Source: Ilyonectria destructans
Lineage: Eukaryota; Ascomycota; Sordariomycetes; Hypocreales; Nectriaceae
Assembly (NCBI GenBank): GCA_020740775.1
Contig: JAHEWK010000013.1
Span: 2,294,001 to 2,358,000 of the forward strand
Direction: 5' to 3'
Length of the DNA stretch: 64,000 nt
Made by a program: the position numbers and the translations under genes. Within the stretch, counting starts at the first letter, position 1. Each line of letters starts with the position of its first letter. Below, one piece after another: positions 1 through 10,967 of this stretch. The notes beneath the pieces are model-generated. The model worked only from the letters and a program-made list of their open reading frames with translations, made no database searches and had not been told where the DNA came from.

Positions 1-74
1 GGAGGCTGCACGGAAATGACCGCCGTATTTCCCTTAGAAAGGGTCTCGAGTGATTCGGTAATCGACATCGCCAT
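1..74 (-). CDS. Partial 5' end of an unidentified leftward gene
   Basis: On the minus strand an ATG at 74 (and a second in-frame ATG at 68) opens a frame that runs without a stop to the window edge, giving 24 residues beginning MAMSITESLETL. The context before the ATG is A-rich, as expected of a fungal leader. Only the first codons are visible, so neither family nor function can be named. It could also be a chance open stretch; the even, ordinary amino-acid composition is the only support. Confidence 0.35.
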   Translation of the reverse strand, partial: MAMSITESLETLSKGNTAVISVQP

Positions 75-1403
75 GATAGCGTTTGTTGGTAGCGGAACAA
101 AGTCGAATTGTGGTTGCGGTCGGGCCGTAGAAAGACCAAAAGTTTGGAGAAGAAAGTGAAAGATGAAGAACTTTAGTCTTGGGGATTTTCTGGGCGATGG
201 AGATAAAATACGAGGTTGAGCCATGTTCAACTCACCTTTCGCTCATTTACTTCTCAGGTGGTGGCAGAAATCTGAGGCCAGGGGCTGTCGGCTCAACCAC
301 CCACACAGATGTCGAGACTATGCCCCGCGAAAACAAGCGCGCGGAAGTAAAGGTGAGAAATGCTTGGTCTCAGTTTGTCATTTGTTTTTCCTGTGCACGT
401 TGAGCGCCTGGCATTGGAGAGAAACAGGCGCTGATCCAGAGGCATGAGCATAGTTCACGGAACAGGCAACAAGGCGAGCACAAGTTGACAGAGACCGGCA
501 GTATCTAAGAACACGACTATTTCTGTTTCGTTACTCAGCGCTGGGTACCTAGGGACGATGAGATTACTCTCTCACACGTGACTACCAACAACACTCATCA
601 TGTCTGGTCATCGCTTTCACAAGCTTGAGCAAATTCATCACGTTCAACACAGGCATCACAGCGAGTCACAGAGACAAGGGGTATTTGGTTAGGGCCATAT
701 TCGATTAAGTCATTAACATCGTTTCATTAACATACGCCTCTATGTGTATAGATGGCTAGGTGATGAGCCTGGCACTCTCTTGCTGATGTCCGGCAGAGCG
801 ACTTCGTCAACTAGTTATCCCAAGGGGACGGGAAGTCATAGGTCGTGACTACGTCGGGGAACCTCCACTAAGACGTGACGACGGTTAAAGTCGTAGTCAC
901 CCCAGAGGCGATGTCCCGGCTGTCAGTGCGGACCCAGACTGACTGGAAGAGATGGAGGCATCGCATGGGTCCGGTCCGCTCGCCATCCAGGCTAACGTGG
1001 CCCAAGGCCAGCAATGAACGGCGTGCGTTCATGCTGGCGAAAGGGACCAATCAGCAGGAACCCGCAAGCTGACCCTGCAAGCTCTTCCCTGTGGTCTGCA
1101 TAAGACTCCGTTTCCAGAGCAGCAATCGGCCACAGCATTGCCAAAGTTTTGCTCCGTTCCATCCTACCGCCTCATGCCCGCGAGGGACTTCGCCGTCGCA
1201 CAGGCGGATGCCATCATACGACTGCACCAGCGCGAACGGCATACATGAGCGAAATATCACTGCCATATGCAATAATGGCAGCTCACATCTGGCCCAACCT
1301 ATAGCGTCGGGCCCAGAGAGATGGTAGCAGAGTGACGGTCGGGCTCGTTTGGTTGTTGAGTTTGGCCTGCAACAACATGGATCGAAGGTGCAAACGACCC
1401 TTC
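75..1403. other. Intergenic, no convincing gene
   Basis: This 1.3-kb stretch should hold the promoter of the leftward gene at the window start and the 3' region of NOG2. Small open frames on both strands overlap each other and show no domain or splice pattern. There is a GGTACCT-type palindrome near 544 and a 9-bp inverted repeat (GTGACTACG at 845-853, CGTAGTCAC at 892-900) with a 38-nt loop. Confidence 0.6.
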
Positions 1404-3688
1404 TCAGTCCATCGAGATCCTCCGTCGCTTGCTGGGTCGATCAGCCTTGCGTCCCTCCTCTTCGTCATTGTCAGACTGGGGTTGGGGCACTTCAGGCTGG
1501 GCCGCAGGCTCCTCCTCCTCATCAGAGCCACCGATTGAGATGACATCATCGGCATTACTCTCAGCCTCACTTCCTCCGTCGACTGTAGCGCCGAAGGAAG
1601 GTTTCCTGGACCTCGCCTCCTCCGTGTCACTGCCAAATCCTTCGAAGACTTCCTCTGACTCCTCGTCTGACTCGTCATCCTCCTTCAGAGTAGCTGCGCT
1701 GGCTTCCAGTTGCAGCTGTGCCTCGGCGGCCTCGTCGGGGTCCTCAACCGTCTCCTCCGTCTTTCGCTTTCTGGGCATCTCTCCGAGTCTGCCTTCACGA
1801 CCTCCGACCTTCTTATCATCCTCGTCGGCTTCCGCGGCGGGAGCAGGGGTAAACCAAGGAATCTTTCCTCTCATGAAGTCATTCAGGACCATCTTGGCCA
1901 CTCCGTCCAGATCGGGCTCACCGCCCTTGAGGAGACGGCCACCCTTTCGGGCAAGGAGCTCCAAAAACTCGGTAGAGTTGGTCCATCCCGTGAGCTCATA
2001 GGTCTTCTCCATATGACGCTGCTTCACCTTGCCCAAGAGAGCAGTGATGTATTGCTCAGGGTGCTCAACCTTCTCCACTCGCACAACACCGCGAAGAACC
2101 AGGTCGGTCGGGGTATCTGTGCTGGATGGGGGTACGACACCGGGGCAATCGATGAGGTAGATACGCTTCATCAAGGCAACATATTGCCACACCTTGGTCT
2201 CGCCGGGAATGGGGGCCACAGTGCAGACCTTCTTCTTGAGGAGAGTGTTGATAATGGACGACTTGCCGGTGTTGGGACCACCGATCAGACCAACAGAAAT
2301 CTGCTTTCGATCCGAGTGCAGGGAAGAGAATTGGCGTAGAAGTTGGATGAGAGAACCCTTTCCAAAAGAGTTGTTGATGCTAGCGTGGAATGCCAGAGTC
2401 GGGTACTCCTTAGAGAGGCGACGAACCCAGGAAGCCTATGATGAATTAGTATTCAACTTCATCAAATTGTCGATGAATGCGAGTGCAATGTCGAAAGTAT
2501 GTATGTGTCATCACTAAGAAATATACAATCGATGCCCCATTTGTTGGCATAGGTATACTTCAACTCAAATCTGACACGCAGCCTTTCTCATGACGGTAAC
2601 CAAAACGGAACACATCAGTTGACAACCAAGGTTGCCAACAGTCGAGAATGGCAGTTCATCTCCCAATGTTATAACAGACCGACGTCATTGGAAGAAAAAA
2701 GACGAGATCCTGACTAAGAACATTGGGGTCAAGTGGGAAGGGGATGGCGAAATAGAAGGAAAGCTGGTATCAAAACTTACCGCGACGCTGGTAGGGACCA
2801 AGTCACACTTGTTCAGAACAAAGATCAAGTGCTTGTGGGGGGCTTCCTCCTTCAAGTACTTCTCGACACTCAAGCATCTGGTGCCGAGGGGGTCTCGAGC
2901 ATCAAGCACATGGATGACGACGTCAGAAGAGTCCATGACCTTGTAAAGTTCGTTCCAGATTCGCTTGCTCTGACCCTTGTCAAAGACGGGCTCGATGGCC
3001 ATGGTGAGGGGCTTGTCGGCGTCATCAACATCGGCGTCGCCAGAAGTACCACTCAGCAACCTGGCTTGCTCGAGGCGATCTTGGTAGGTGTCCATGCTCT
3101 TCTCAGTGTCGTCGGCCAGGTCAGTAAGACTACTGACACCAAGCTTGACACGCTTCCGCTGTGCCTTCGGGCCGAAGACATCTGAAAAGGGCGCGGTCTC
3201 GACAGTCATCTTGGCCTGGTGCTGCTTGACGCCGTTCTGGGTGTCCTTGCCACCATCTCGAATCAAGCTCATGGGCAGCTTGTTGGACTTGAGAAGAACC
3301 TGGTACGGGTCCTTGGCCTTCTCATCCATCGCCTCACGGAACGCCTTGAGGGTATCCTGGGAAACCACTCGGGTGTTGGTAAACCACTTGCGGTTCGGCT
3401 CGATCCGGGCGTTGGGGACGTCTCTCGACTGGTAGGTAGCGGCAACGGTGATATCACCATTGGCATTCCTCTGCGCCCTTCCCTCCTTGTACATGCTCAG
3501 GGTCTTGACCTTCTTCGCATCGCTATCGTGGTTGGTTAGCAAAGCGCATTCGGCAAGCAATAAACATGCTGGGCGGTTGGCTCGACTTACCGATAGAAGT
3601 TCTCGCCCTTGGTCCGGACATTGTTAAGGCCATCGCCGCCTTTGCCCTGGCGCGCGCGCCTAGAAGCCTCCTTTTTCCCAGTACCCAT
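1404..3688 (-). CDS. NOG2: Nucleolar GTP-binding protein 2 (Nog2/Nug2), 60S biogenesis GTPase
   Basis: Three exons: 3591-3688, 2781-3522 and 1404-2435, giving 623 residues; introns are 68 nt and an unusually long 345 nt. Nog2 is a circularly permuted GTPase that binds late nuclear pre-60S particles and is needed for maturation around ITS2 and for export readiness. The N-terminus [11 protein letters not shown] followed by [16 protein letters not shown] is diagnostic. G motifs occur in permuted order: G4 NKCDLVP near residues 270-276, then G1 GPNTGKSS near 333-340, then G3 DCPG. The C-terminal third is acidic and Ser-rich and ends in a basic KRRRISMD tail. The start is fixed by the conserved N-terminus. 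It is divergent from a mitochondrial ribosomal protein gene with 337 bp between start codons. Assignment is firm; exon borders are inferred from consensus splice sites and frame. Confidence 0.95.
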
Positions 3689-4025
3689 TGTGAAAAGTTG
3701 GTTGGGTAGACTGAGTGTGAGGAATGGTAGAGGAAGATGGCGGTCCCAAGAATTTATCCTCCAACTTTTTTTTTCTTGGGACGAGACAAAAGGCCCCACC
3801 AAGGTGGCCGGTGGTTGGTGGCGGGGGCCGCTAGCCCAGCGGGCTCACAATGTGCAGGGGTGTTTTCGGAGCAGGTTAATCCGGTATATTTGGTGCGGCC
3901 TCGATTTTCTTCGTCCATCGCACGAGACGCCGAACAGCTCAGCTCCGGCCTCGACGACCATTGCGATCCCGCGACCCCTCTTACGAGCCTCCACTGCGCT
4001 GCAATTGGCGCCGGCTCTCTCAATC
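3689..4025. promoter_or_regulatory. Bidirectional promoter between NOG2 and the mS26-like gene
   Basis: Only 337 bp separate the two divergent ATGs, so both leaders and promoters must share it. It contains an oligo-T run (around 3766-3775), a purine/pyrimidine-rich leader close to NOG2 and several GC-rich blocks. I do not recognise a specific factor site. Confidence 0.5.
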
Positions 4026-4940
4026 ATGGCGTTCCTTCTTGGCACAGCCTGTCCTAGGGCCACCGCTCGCGAGCTCTCTGTCGTCTCGCGCAGCTTCTCG
4101 ACAACCCACACTGCTCTCCGCCATGTCCCCCCGGAATCACCGTCCTATATCCGCCTCCCTACACCACCTCAATCCGAAGAGAAGAAGCTCCCCCGAGTTC
4201 GAGGACATCTCCCCGTGCCTCGCGAGATCTTCCCGCGTGAAGAGGGCAAGCGCAAGATTCAGCGCTCCTATGTTCAAGAAACAGCCCCAAAGCGAAAGCC
4301 CGAGAACTATGGACCCACGAAGAGCCAGGCCGACATATGGAAGAGGAAGATGGCTGCCAATCGCCGTCATAATCTAGGCGTTGGTCTGAAGGTGCTGTGG
4401 AACCGCCGAAAGAACCTTGATGCTGCTCGCGACGCTCGTGTGAGCAAGAAGTTCGAGGAACACAATGCCGCGGCCTCTGCCCCGGAGAGGGAGGACGACC
4501 GTCTCACTCGCAGCACCGTGCTAGATTCAATTATGGACACCACCGTATACCCAGACCCCAAGCGCTTCGCCAACAGCGACCGGAGCAAGAGCAAGGTTCT
4601 GGCTCTTGAGCAGTCCAAACGCGAGGCTCGTCGTGATGCCCTCATGGAGCTCTACATCAACGCCTCCAACTTCATTGTCAGCGAAGCTGAGCTCAAGGCG
4701 GAGATAGATACCCTTTTCTCCGAAGACTTCTTCAAGAAGCAAGGCCAGGCTGTGGGCCGTTATGGCAATGCTGAGAACACCTGGGACATCTGGGGCAAGC
4801 CGCCAACCATTGCCAACATGCTCGAGACGACAACAGGGACGTCTACCAAGATCATGGACTTTTACGAGTCAGAGTACGACCGCTCCGTCAAGCGACAGAA
4901 GAGGATCGCTGAGGAGTTTACGGGTGGAAAGATGGAGTAG
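4026..4940 (+). CDS. Mitochondrial small-subunit ribosomal protein, mS26/Pet123-like
   Basis: Single exon of 304 residues. The frame is open further upstream (to 3609), but the upstream part overlaps antisense NOG2 and its promoter. The ATG at 4026 starts a typical mitochondrial presequence, with hydrophobic, Arg and Ser/Thr residues (MAFLLGTACPRATARELS, then SRSFSTTH). The rest is a highly charged helical protein: a conserved-looking NYGPTKSQADIWKRK block, a long Lys/Arg/Glu helix, a region starting ALMELYINASNFIV and a C-terminal block NTWDIWGKPPT. This arrangement fits the Pet123/mS26 family, a fungal mitoribosomal small-subunit protein. The mitochondrial location is the secure part; the family name rests on pattern memory and could be another mitoribosomal or mitochondrial translation protein. 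Confidence 0.75.
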   Translation: MAFLLGTACPRATARELSVVSRSFSTTHTALRHVPPESPSYIRLPTPPQSEEKKLPRVRGHLPVPREIFPREEGKRKIQRSYVQETAPKRKPENYGPTKSQADIWKRKMAANRRHNLGVGLKVLWNRRKNLDAARDARVSKKFEEHNAAASAPEREDDRLTRSTVLDSIMDTTVYPDPKRFANSDRSKSKVLALEQSKREARRDALMELYINASNFIVSEAELKAEIDTLFSEDFFKKQGQAVGRYGNAENTWDIWGKPPTIANMLETTTGTSTKIMDFYESEYDRSVKRQKRIAEEFTGGKME

Positions 4941-5326
4941 GGTCAGTGTCGCCCGAACTTGTAAAACAGTGTTTTCACCTACATGTATCAATGCAGTACT
5001 GGCCCATGGCAATATTTACCAACCCAAGCCCTGTATCACACATAGCAGTGCATCATCGCCAGCGAATGGCACTCGCAGACTATGGTCTCACCATGGAATT
5101 CAGAGTCTAGTAAAATATTCTTGTAATACCATAAGCTCGACCAAGACAAATCCAAGAAAAGTGTAAGATAGTACCCACACCAGTCATACCCAACGCCTAC
5201 AATGAATATAGAAAAGAGACTCCCCTAGTACGGCGTGTTCTGATCAAAATTTCACAACGATGTCCCTACACCTACATCTCGCGCTCGTCTATACACAGGG
5301 GCGCATCGAGCGCCTCATCCCAGAGT
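4941..5326. other. Convergent 3' region
   Basis: Stop codons of the mS26-like gene (+) and the ABC transporter (-) face each other across 386 bp, which must contain both 3' UTRs and polyadenylation sites. It is AT-richer than the flanking exons. No further gene is visible. Confidence 0.6.
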
Positions 5327-8300
5327 CTATCGCTTCTCGACAAGTAGAATGTGCATCGCTGCGTAGGACAAGACGATGAAAACTGCAGCGAATACGCCAA
5401 GGTTTCGGATATCCGACCAAAGGGCATCATTGTTGAAGCCGAATGAGCTCAGAATAGCCGCACCAGGGACCGTGATGTCCAGTCCATACTTGCTATCAAC
5501 CAGGGTAAGCTGGAGCACCTCGTTCACAATGAGTGACTCGAAGCCATAGTGGAAGATTGACAGCGTTTGAAGCCAGAGAGCGCCCTTCGGGGTGGCGTCG
5601 TGGTTCAGGAGGAATCCGGCGAACAACAGACTGAAGAGCATCACCAAGCTTCCAATCAGATTTGCTACGCCGCCATCCTTACAGACGATGCCAATGAAGA
5701 GACACACGGCAGCTGCAGCCATATTGAATAGGACGAGAACCGTGATGAAGTTGAGGAAGTGCGTTGAGTCGGCCACAAGTCCGGTCATGGGGTAAATAAT
5801 AGAGCCCATGAGAATTGGCGGGATGATCCGAAGAGGAACAATATCAAACAGGACCTTCGCGGCGAAGTAGGTAGCCGGCGAATAGTACCCATTGGCACGT
5901 TCGCGAACGAACAAAAGGCGCTCTGTGGCAAAGACAGTGAGGCTGGTAAGTGTGCTGAAGCCGAACAGAGCGAGGAGGAAGAAGAATAGACCAAGGCGGT
6001 TCTGGAAGCCAGGGATGTCGTCCGTGAGGCCATAGAAAAGGTATCCTGAAAACACGGCCAAAATGATTGCGATGGCATAGTGCGTGAGCATCAACATCGG
6101 GTTTCGGTAGAGGTTCTTCCAAGTCCTCTGGGACAGGATGATAAACTGACGCAGGTAACCAACGCGAGCATAACCTTTTCCAACGGCGCTGATGTTTATG
6201 TTGCCATCACCATAGCCATTAGAGTTCGGCCCGTTGGCATTCTCTGCAGCGGCAATGACTTGTTTGATCTCCTCGCGAGTCGATGTTGCAATCTCCGACT
6301 GAGCAAAAGATCGTGTCATAATATCTAGATCGGTTCCAGTCGAAGCCGCGGGGGGGAGGTCGTGGGGGTCATCGAGAAGGGGAGTGGCCAAGGAGTCTGC
6401 AGGGTTCTGTTGAAGGGGGTAAGAGCTGGGGTCTTCGCCACCGGCGTCTGACAGGACAGTGATATCCGCTGTGTTCTTTCTCCGTGTGAAGAGCTCGCGG
6501 TCCTGGCGAATCTTGACCGAGTCCCGTCGCCAAGTTCGGGGACGGCTTGAAGTTGGATCACTCTCCTCTCCCGTACTGGTACCAGAAATGCTTGCAATCG
6601 ACTTGATTGCTCTTGTGCTGCTAGGTCCAACACTGCCGCTATCAGGCACGATTGTTCCGTCATCAACAGATTGGCTACTTCCAGCGTGCATGGTGAGATC
6701 AACGAGATAGTCCGCAATGTTGAATCCGGGGGGACATTCGTAACCGATCTGGTCAAAGTATGCTTGACATTGGTTAAATGGACCTGAATAGACTGTTCTT
6801 CCTTGGGCCAGGAGAATCAATCTGTCGAAGAGGGCGACAATGTTGGATCGCGGCTGGTGGATAGTGAAGATGACGGTTCGCTGGTAGTTCTTTGCGAGGG
6901 TTACCAGGCACTCGATGACGTTGTAAGCATTGTAGGCGTCCAGACCGCTGGTAGGTTCGTCCAGGAACAGGATGGAGGGGCTTGTCACGAGTTCGCAAGC
7001 AATTCCCACGCGCCTCTTCTCTCCTCCAGAGATGCCACGGCCCTTTCCTTCTTCGGAACCAATCAAGGAGTCACGAATGTGATGAATGCCTAGCTCTTTC
7101 TCGACTTCGAGAACACGCTGTTCCTTTGCAGCACGACCCATGTCGCGAGGAAGTCGTAGTAGGGCGCTGTTCAGAATTGTCTCATGAACGGTCAATGTCG
7201 GCAGCATAGTATCCTCTTGGTCGACGAATCCAACAACATTCTTGTAGTCAGAATCCGTAACCTTCTCGCCATTGACATAAAAGTCTCCGTTGACTTGTCC
7301 ACGCTTATTCTTGCGGGCCAAAATATCCAGGAAGGTTGTCTTGCCTGCGCCAGAGGCACCCATGATGGCGGTCACCTCTCCAGGGTTGGAGATGCCTTGG
7401 ATTCCTGTCAGGATCTGCTTTCCGTTGAGCGAGTACGCAACGTTTTCAAAGTACAATCCCGCGGGCTTGTGATCGGCCATGAGCTTGGTGCTCTCGTCGT
7501 CGGACTCGTCCAGATGAATTGCGCCATAGTCCAACTTGCGTCGAGACAAGTACCAGGTAATGATGATGACAGCAACAAGGAAGAGAGAGCAACCAGCAAT
7601 AACACCGGCAATGAGTGGCGTATTGATCTTCTTCACGGGGCGGTGGTATCCTGGGACCTCTGTCCTGTGGAGACATTCACCAGCATTACAGTCAAGGAGA
7701 ATGCTCGAGTCGCCGATCAAGGCGAGAATGAGGGCGTCCATCTCCGGTTCTCTAAATGCACAATCGTGAGCACCGCCGTTCTTCTGGGTGCACTCAAACC
7801 GACCGGGGCCTTTGATGGCTTCGTCGAGGAAATCGGTCAAGTCAATGGATCCGTCCTTTCCACATAGCATGCGGTCAGGTATGCAGCTACACTTGATTTT
7901 GTCGCATTTGTACGCCGTAGTGTTTTTGGACTCGTGAAATTCGGCACCCGATTCGCATTCGGACAAGTGGCAGTAAAACGACTCGACAGCATCGACCCAA
8001 ACTAGAAGAAAACGTCAGCAACCAATGTTCCTTGGGAGGTGGGTGGTATCGCATACATTGGAAATCGCAGGCGGCATCATCCTCCTTGCAGGTAAACGTC
8101 ACCTCGGGACGCTGCTTTCCAAGCAACCCGGTGATCTTCTCGTTGGTAACAGCGCACATTTGGTAGTTGTGGTTGACGACCTCGCCATTTTGGTAACAGA
8201 CGCCATCTTCACCAGTCTCCATCAATGCATCGCAAGCCTTGTCGCTGGTGCAGACGTTGCAATTGATTCCTTCCCAGCCTTCGTCACAATTGCAAGATCC

Positions 8301-8736
8301 CTTGCCGCGCATCGGACGGTCCTTGCCACGGGCGAGAGATCCACATACTGTTAAGGCAGTCAGCGATGGTTATCAAATGCCATTCGAAGGGCCGTATTAT
8401 CGTACGTGGTTGGAGACAGTCATCGCCACCAAATCCCTCGGGACAATCGCATTTGCCGTTGAACTCGTTGCAGCCGGCGTACTGGGCGCAGGTATGGGCC
8501 GGAAGGAGACAGTTGAAGCTGCAGCAAGGTCAGAATCGTCGTCATGAGGCTCCTGGGAGATGCTAGAGGCGTCGGGCGTACCATGGAGGGCATCCATCGG
8601 GGCGAATGTCGAGCAAGGCCGCCTCCGCCCGCATCATGTCAGACGGTGAGTAGCTCGCGTTCAGAAAGCCCATGGCGAGAGCGGGCAAGGTGGCTACAGC
8701 CCCGACAAGGATGCTCCTCAAGCCGGGAGGAGCCAT
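5327..8736 (-). CDS. ABCG-type ABC transporter with cysteine-rich ectodomain, ADP1-like
   Basis: Four exons, 8582-8736, 8406-8518, 8057-8347 and 5327-8001, give 1077 residues; introns are 63, 58 and 55 nt. Order of parts: signal peptide from ATG at 8736, a cysteine-rich lumenal region with EGF-like signatures ([22 protein letters not shown]), one TM helix near residues 315-337, an ABC domain with Walker A GASGAGKT near 401-408, signature [11 protein letters not shown] and Walker [13 protein letters not shown], a long Ser/Thr-rich linker, and a C-terminal ABC2 membrane domain with about six helices. This head-TM-NBD-TMD order matches yeast Adp1, a vacuolar or endomembrane half-size ABCG-like protein whose substrate is unknown. 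The short 5' exons were placed by splice sites and the continuous Cys pattern. Being a half-transporter it should work as a dimer. Confidence 0.92.
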
Positions 8737-10967
8737 GGCTGCGGCGATGCAGATTCAGATGCAGAAGCGAACGCGACGGCAATAGGTGCTGCAGGGCCTC
8801 GATGAAACGATGTTGTTGAGAGGAGGAGATAGTGATGTCGTTGAATGACGAGTGACGGAAGGCTACCAGGATAAGCTGCTCGGTCCGTGTGGCGCCCCGC
8901 AGCGCGCAGAGAGCTAGGCACCTTAGGCAGGTACCTGCACGGCCTCGCCTTCCGCGGATGCGGGATAGGCTGCTGCAACTGGCTACCACTGGTTGCAGCT
9001 GGTGAAAATGGTTGGCACAGCCACTGGGGGTGGGTCCCATGACTTGGGGGATGGAGCCATTTACCCACCCCCAACCACCCACGAGCGATTGCATCTGACT
9101 CGCCATGAACCCGTGAACCAGCCAATATTGCAGTTCGGACACTTTTGGCGGGCTGAGGCAAAGAGATGTGGCTGGTGGTTTTATCACTCCATCTTCGCCT
9201 TGCTGCACGTCGTCGTTTCCCGTAATACCCCCACGGTCCATGTTCTTCGCAGACAAAACACCGCATCCTGTCGCCTACTCATGCACAGAATGAAAGCTAA
9301 GACTTTAAGGCTACTAGCGCATGAATAACACAGGCTTTGATGATCCTATGCAATACTGAACGAGCATTCGTACTCACACATCCAATTCATTGCATTTCAA
9401 ATCATTTCTGTGAGATTCAGATCTACACCATCGCTGGTTATCATGTCGGCTATCCACACCGCCGAACCTACCCTAGAGCTACCGACAAAACAGGCGTTCA
9501 CCACTCTCGCAAAAGTCCTTCAGCACTTCAGTAATCTAACCAAGCCCTACCCTTGTGATACAGCTGTGAGAATTCGACATTTAAATGATTGATTCTCGTA
9601 GGAGTCAAGTGTCAGGGTAGAGTGTTGAGCACCTGTTGGAGATACGATGTTTACTGTGCACCAGGATACTGCCGTCCGCGAAACAAGTAACAGAACATCC
9701 AGGTAGCCGTCTTGACTTTCAAAAGGTGGAACAAACCACGCCTGATAACTAGACCACGGGCGGACAAGACATTGGCTCTTGTTGCCCTAATGATATACTG
9801 TCACAGCTGTACATGATTGGGAGAAGTAGAAACATGACTGTAAAGAACTGTTGGGGTGTACAAAGAGGACAAGACGCAAATACAAAACCACCATTATATC
9901 AGAACAACTGACATACTTTATTTTTCTTAGCGGATCGCGAGCTCTGCTCCGGCCCGTCCGAAAAAACAACCGTTCTCGAATATGGATGTATAGATGCAGC
10001 TGCCCTTGTCGTGGTTTCACACCGAAACAATGTTCCCGCTCGATAAGTCTTGGCAGAAGAAAAGCCCGGTAGCCGACTTCCCGGGAGTCATACTGATCAG
10101 AAAGCACCGACCATTCTACGCTCCGATGGATGCTGGTTAGGCCCTGGTAGAGAGCACGTAATGCGCCTTGCTGGGTGCCAACGATCACTACTGTCGAACA
10201 ACCGCACAACTATCATATACTATGATTATGGCTACAGCATCGGGGGTGATAATTTAATCAAGGAGTTGCCAAGAGTTGTTCTGAAAGTGGAGAGACGGAT
10301 GTCGTGGATAGCGCGTCACTAATAATGCTTTGTCACTTTGGACCCGACAAGGAGGGTCGAAGAAGAATCACATTGACAATCAGAAGTGAACAAAGTAAGA
10401 CCTAGTGAACAGATGCCATAGACGGACCTAACCCTGAAACTAGATAGAGTGCTAAATTGAAGATCATTAGAGGTTGAAAAAAGATGCGGTTACCTCTGAT
10501 ATCATGTCTGTACGTATTCGACGAGAGATCCTACAGGTTCATGGTTTCGGACCGAGGTAGACTATCTATTCAAGACAGTATCCAAGTTGCCAGAATTGGG
10601 TTACCAAGCTGCATCCCCTCTCAGATAAATAAATTATACGATCTGATGCCCATCCGTGAACGAAGTGATGACGGACTCCCCGTGCGTCTTTGGGTGGATC
10701 CTGATAAGGTTTCGCAATCACTGGGTTCTCCTCAGAACGCTACGCTCCGTTTGGCCGTCGCGTCAACGAAGTTAGAGTGTGGGGTAAGATGTGACCCCAA
10801 TGTATCCAGAGCGCACCTTCATCTCAGTGTGTGACATAGTCATTGCTACCATAGCCCGCATTGCATATATCCAGGCCTCTTGGGAAGATTGCGGAAACCG
10901 TCGGTTGTTGCCGACTCGAGAAAATCACCAAAAACCGGAACAATAGAGTATCCACCGGAATCGTATC
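8737..10967. other. 2.2-kb intergenic region, no supported gene
   Basis: Open frames here (such as 9787-10209 on minus and 10484-10834 on plus) are Arg-, Cys- and Ser-rich, lack splice partners and resemble no family I know. A perfect 12-bp palindrome GCAGGTACCTGC lies at 8927-8938. Nothing suggests an intact transposon. The last few hundred bases should be the promoter of the aminotransferase gene. Confidence 0.55.

Noticed and set aside
3609..4025. N-terminal extension of the mS26-like protein (frame open from 3609)
   Set aside because: It overlaps antisense NOG2 exon 1 and the shared promoter, and a classic mitochondrial presequence starts at the later ATG 4026.
9787..10209. 140-codon frame on the minus strand
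   Set aside because: Composition is Arg/Ser/Cys-rich without domain, splice sites or good start context; looks like chance.
10484..10834. 116-codon frame upstream of the aminotransferase
   Set aside because: No family pattern, no splice partner and it ends in the presumed promoter; probably chance.
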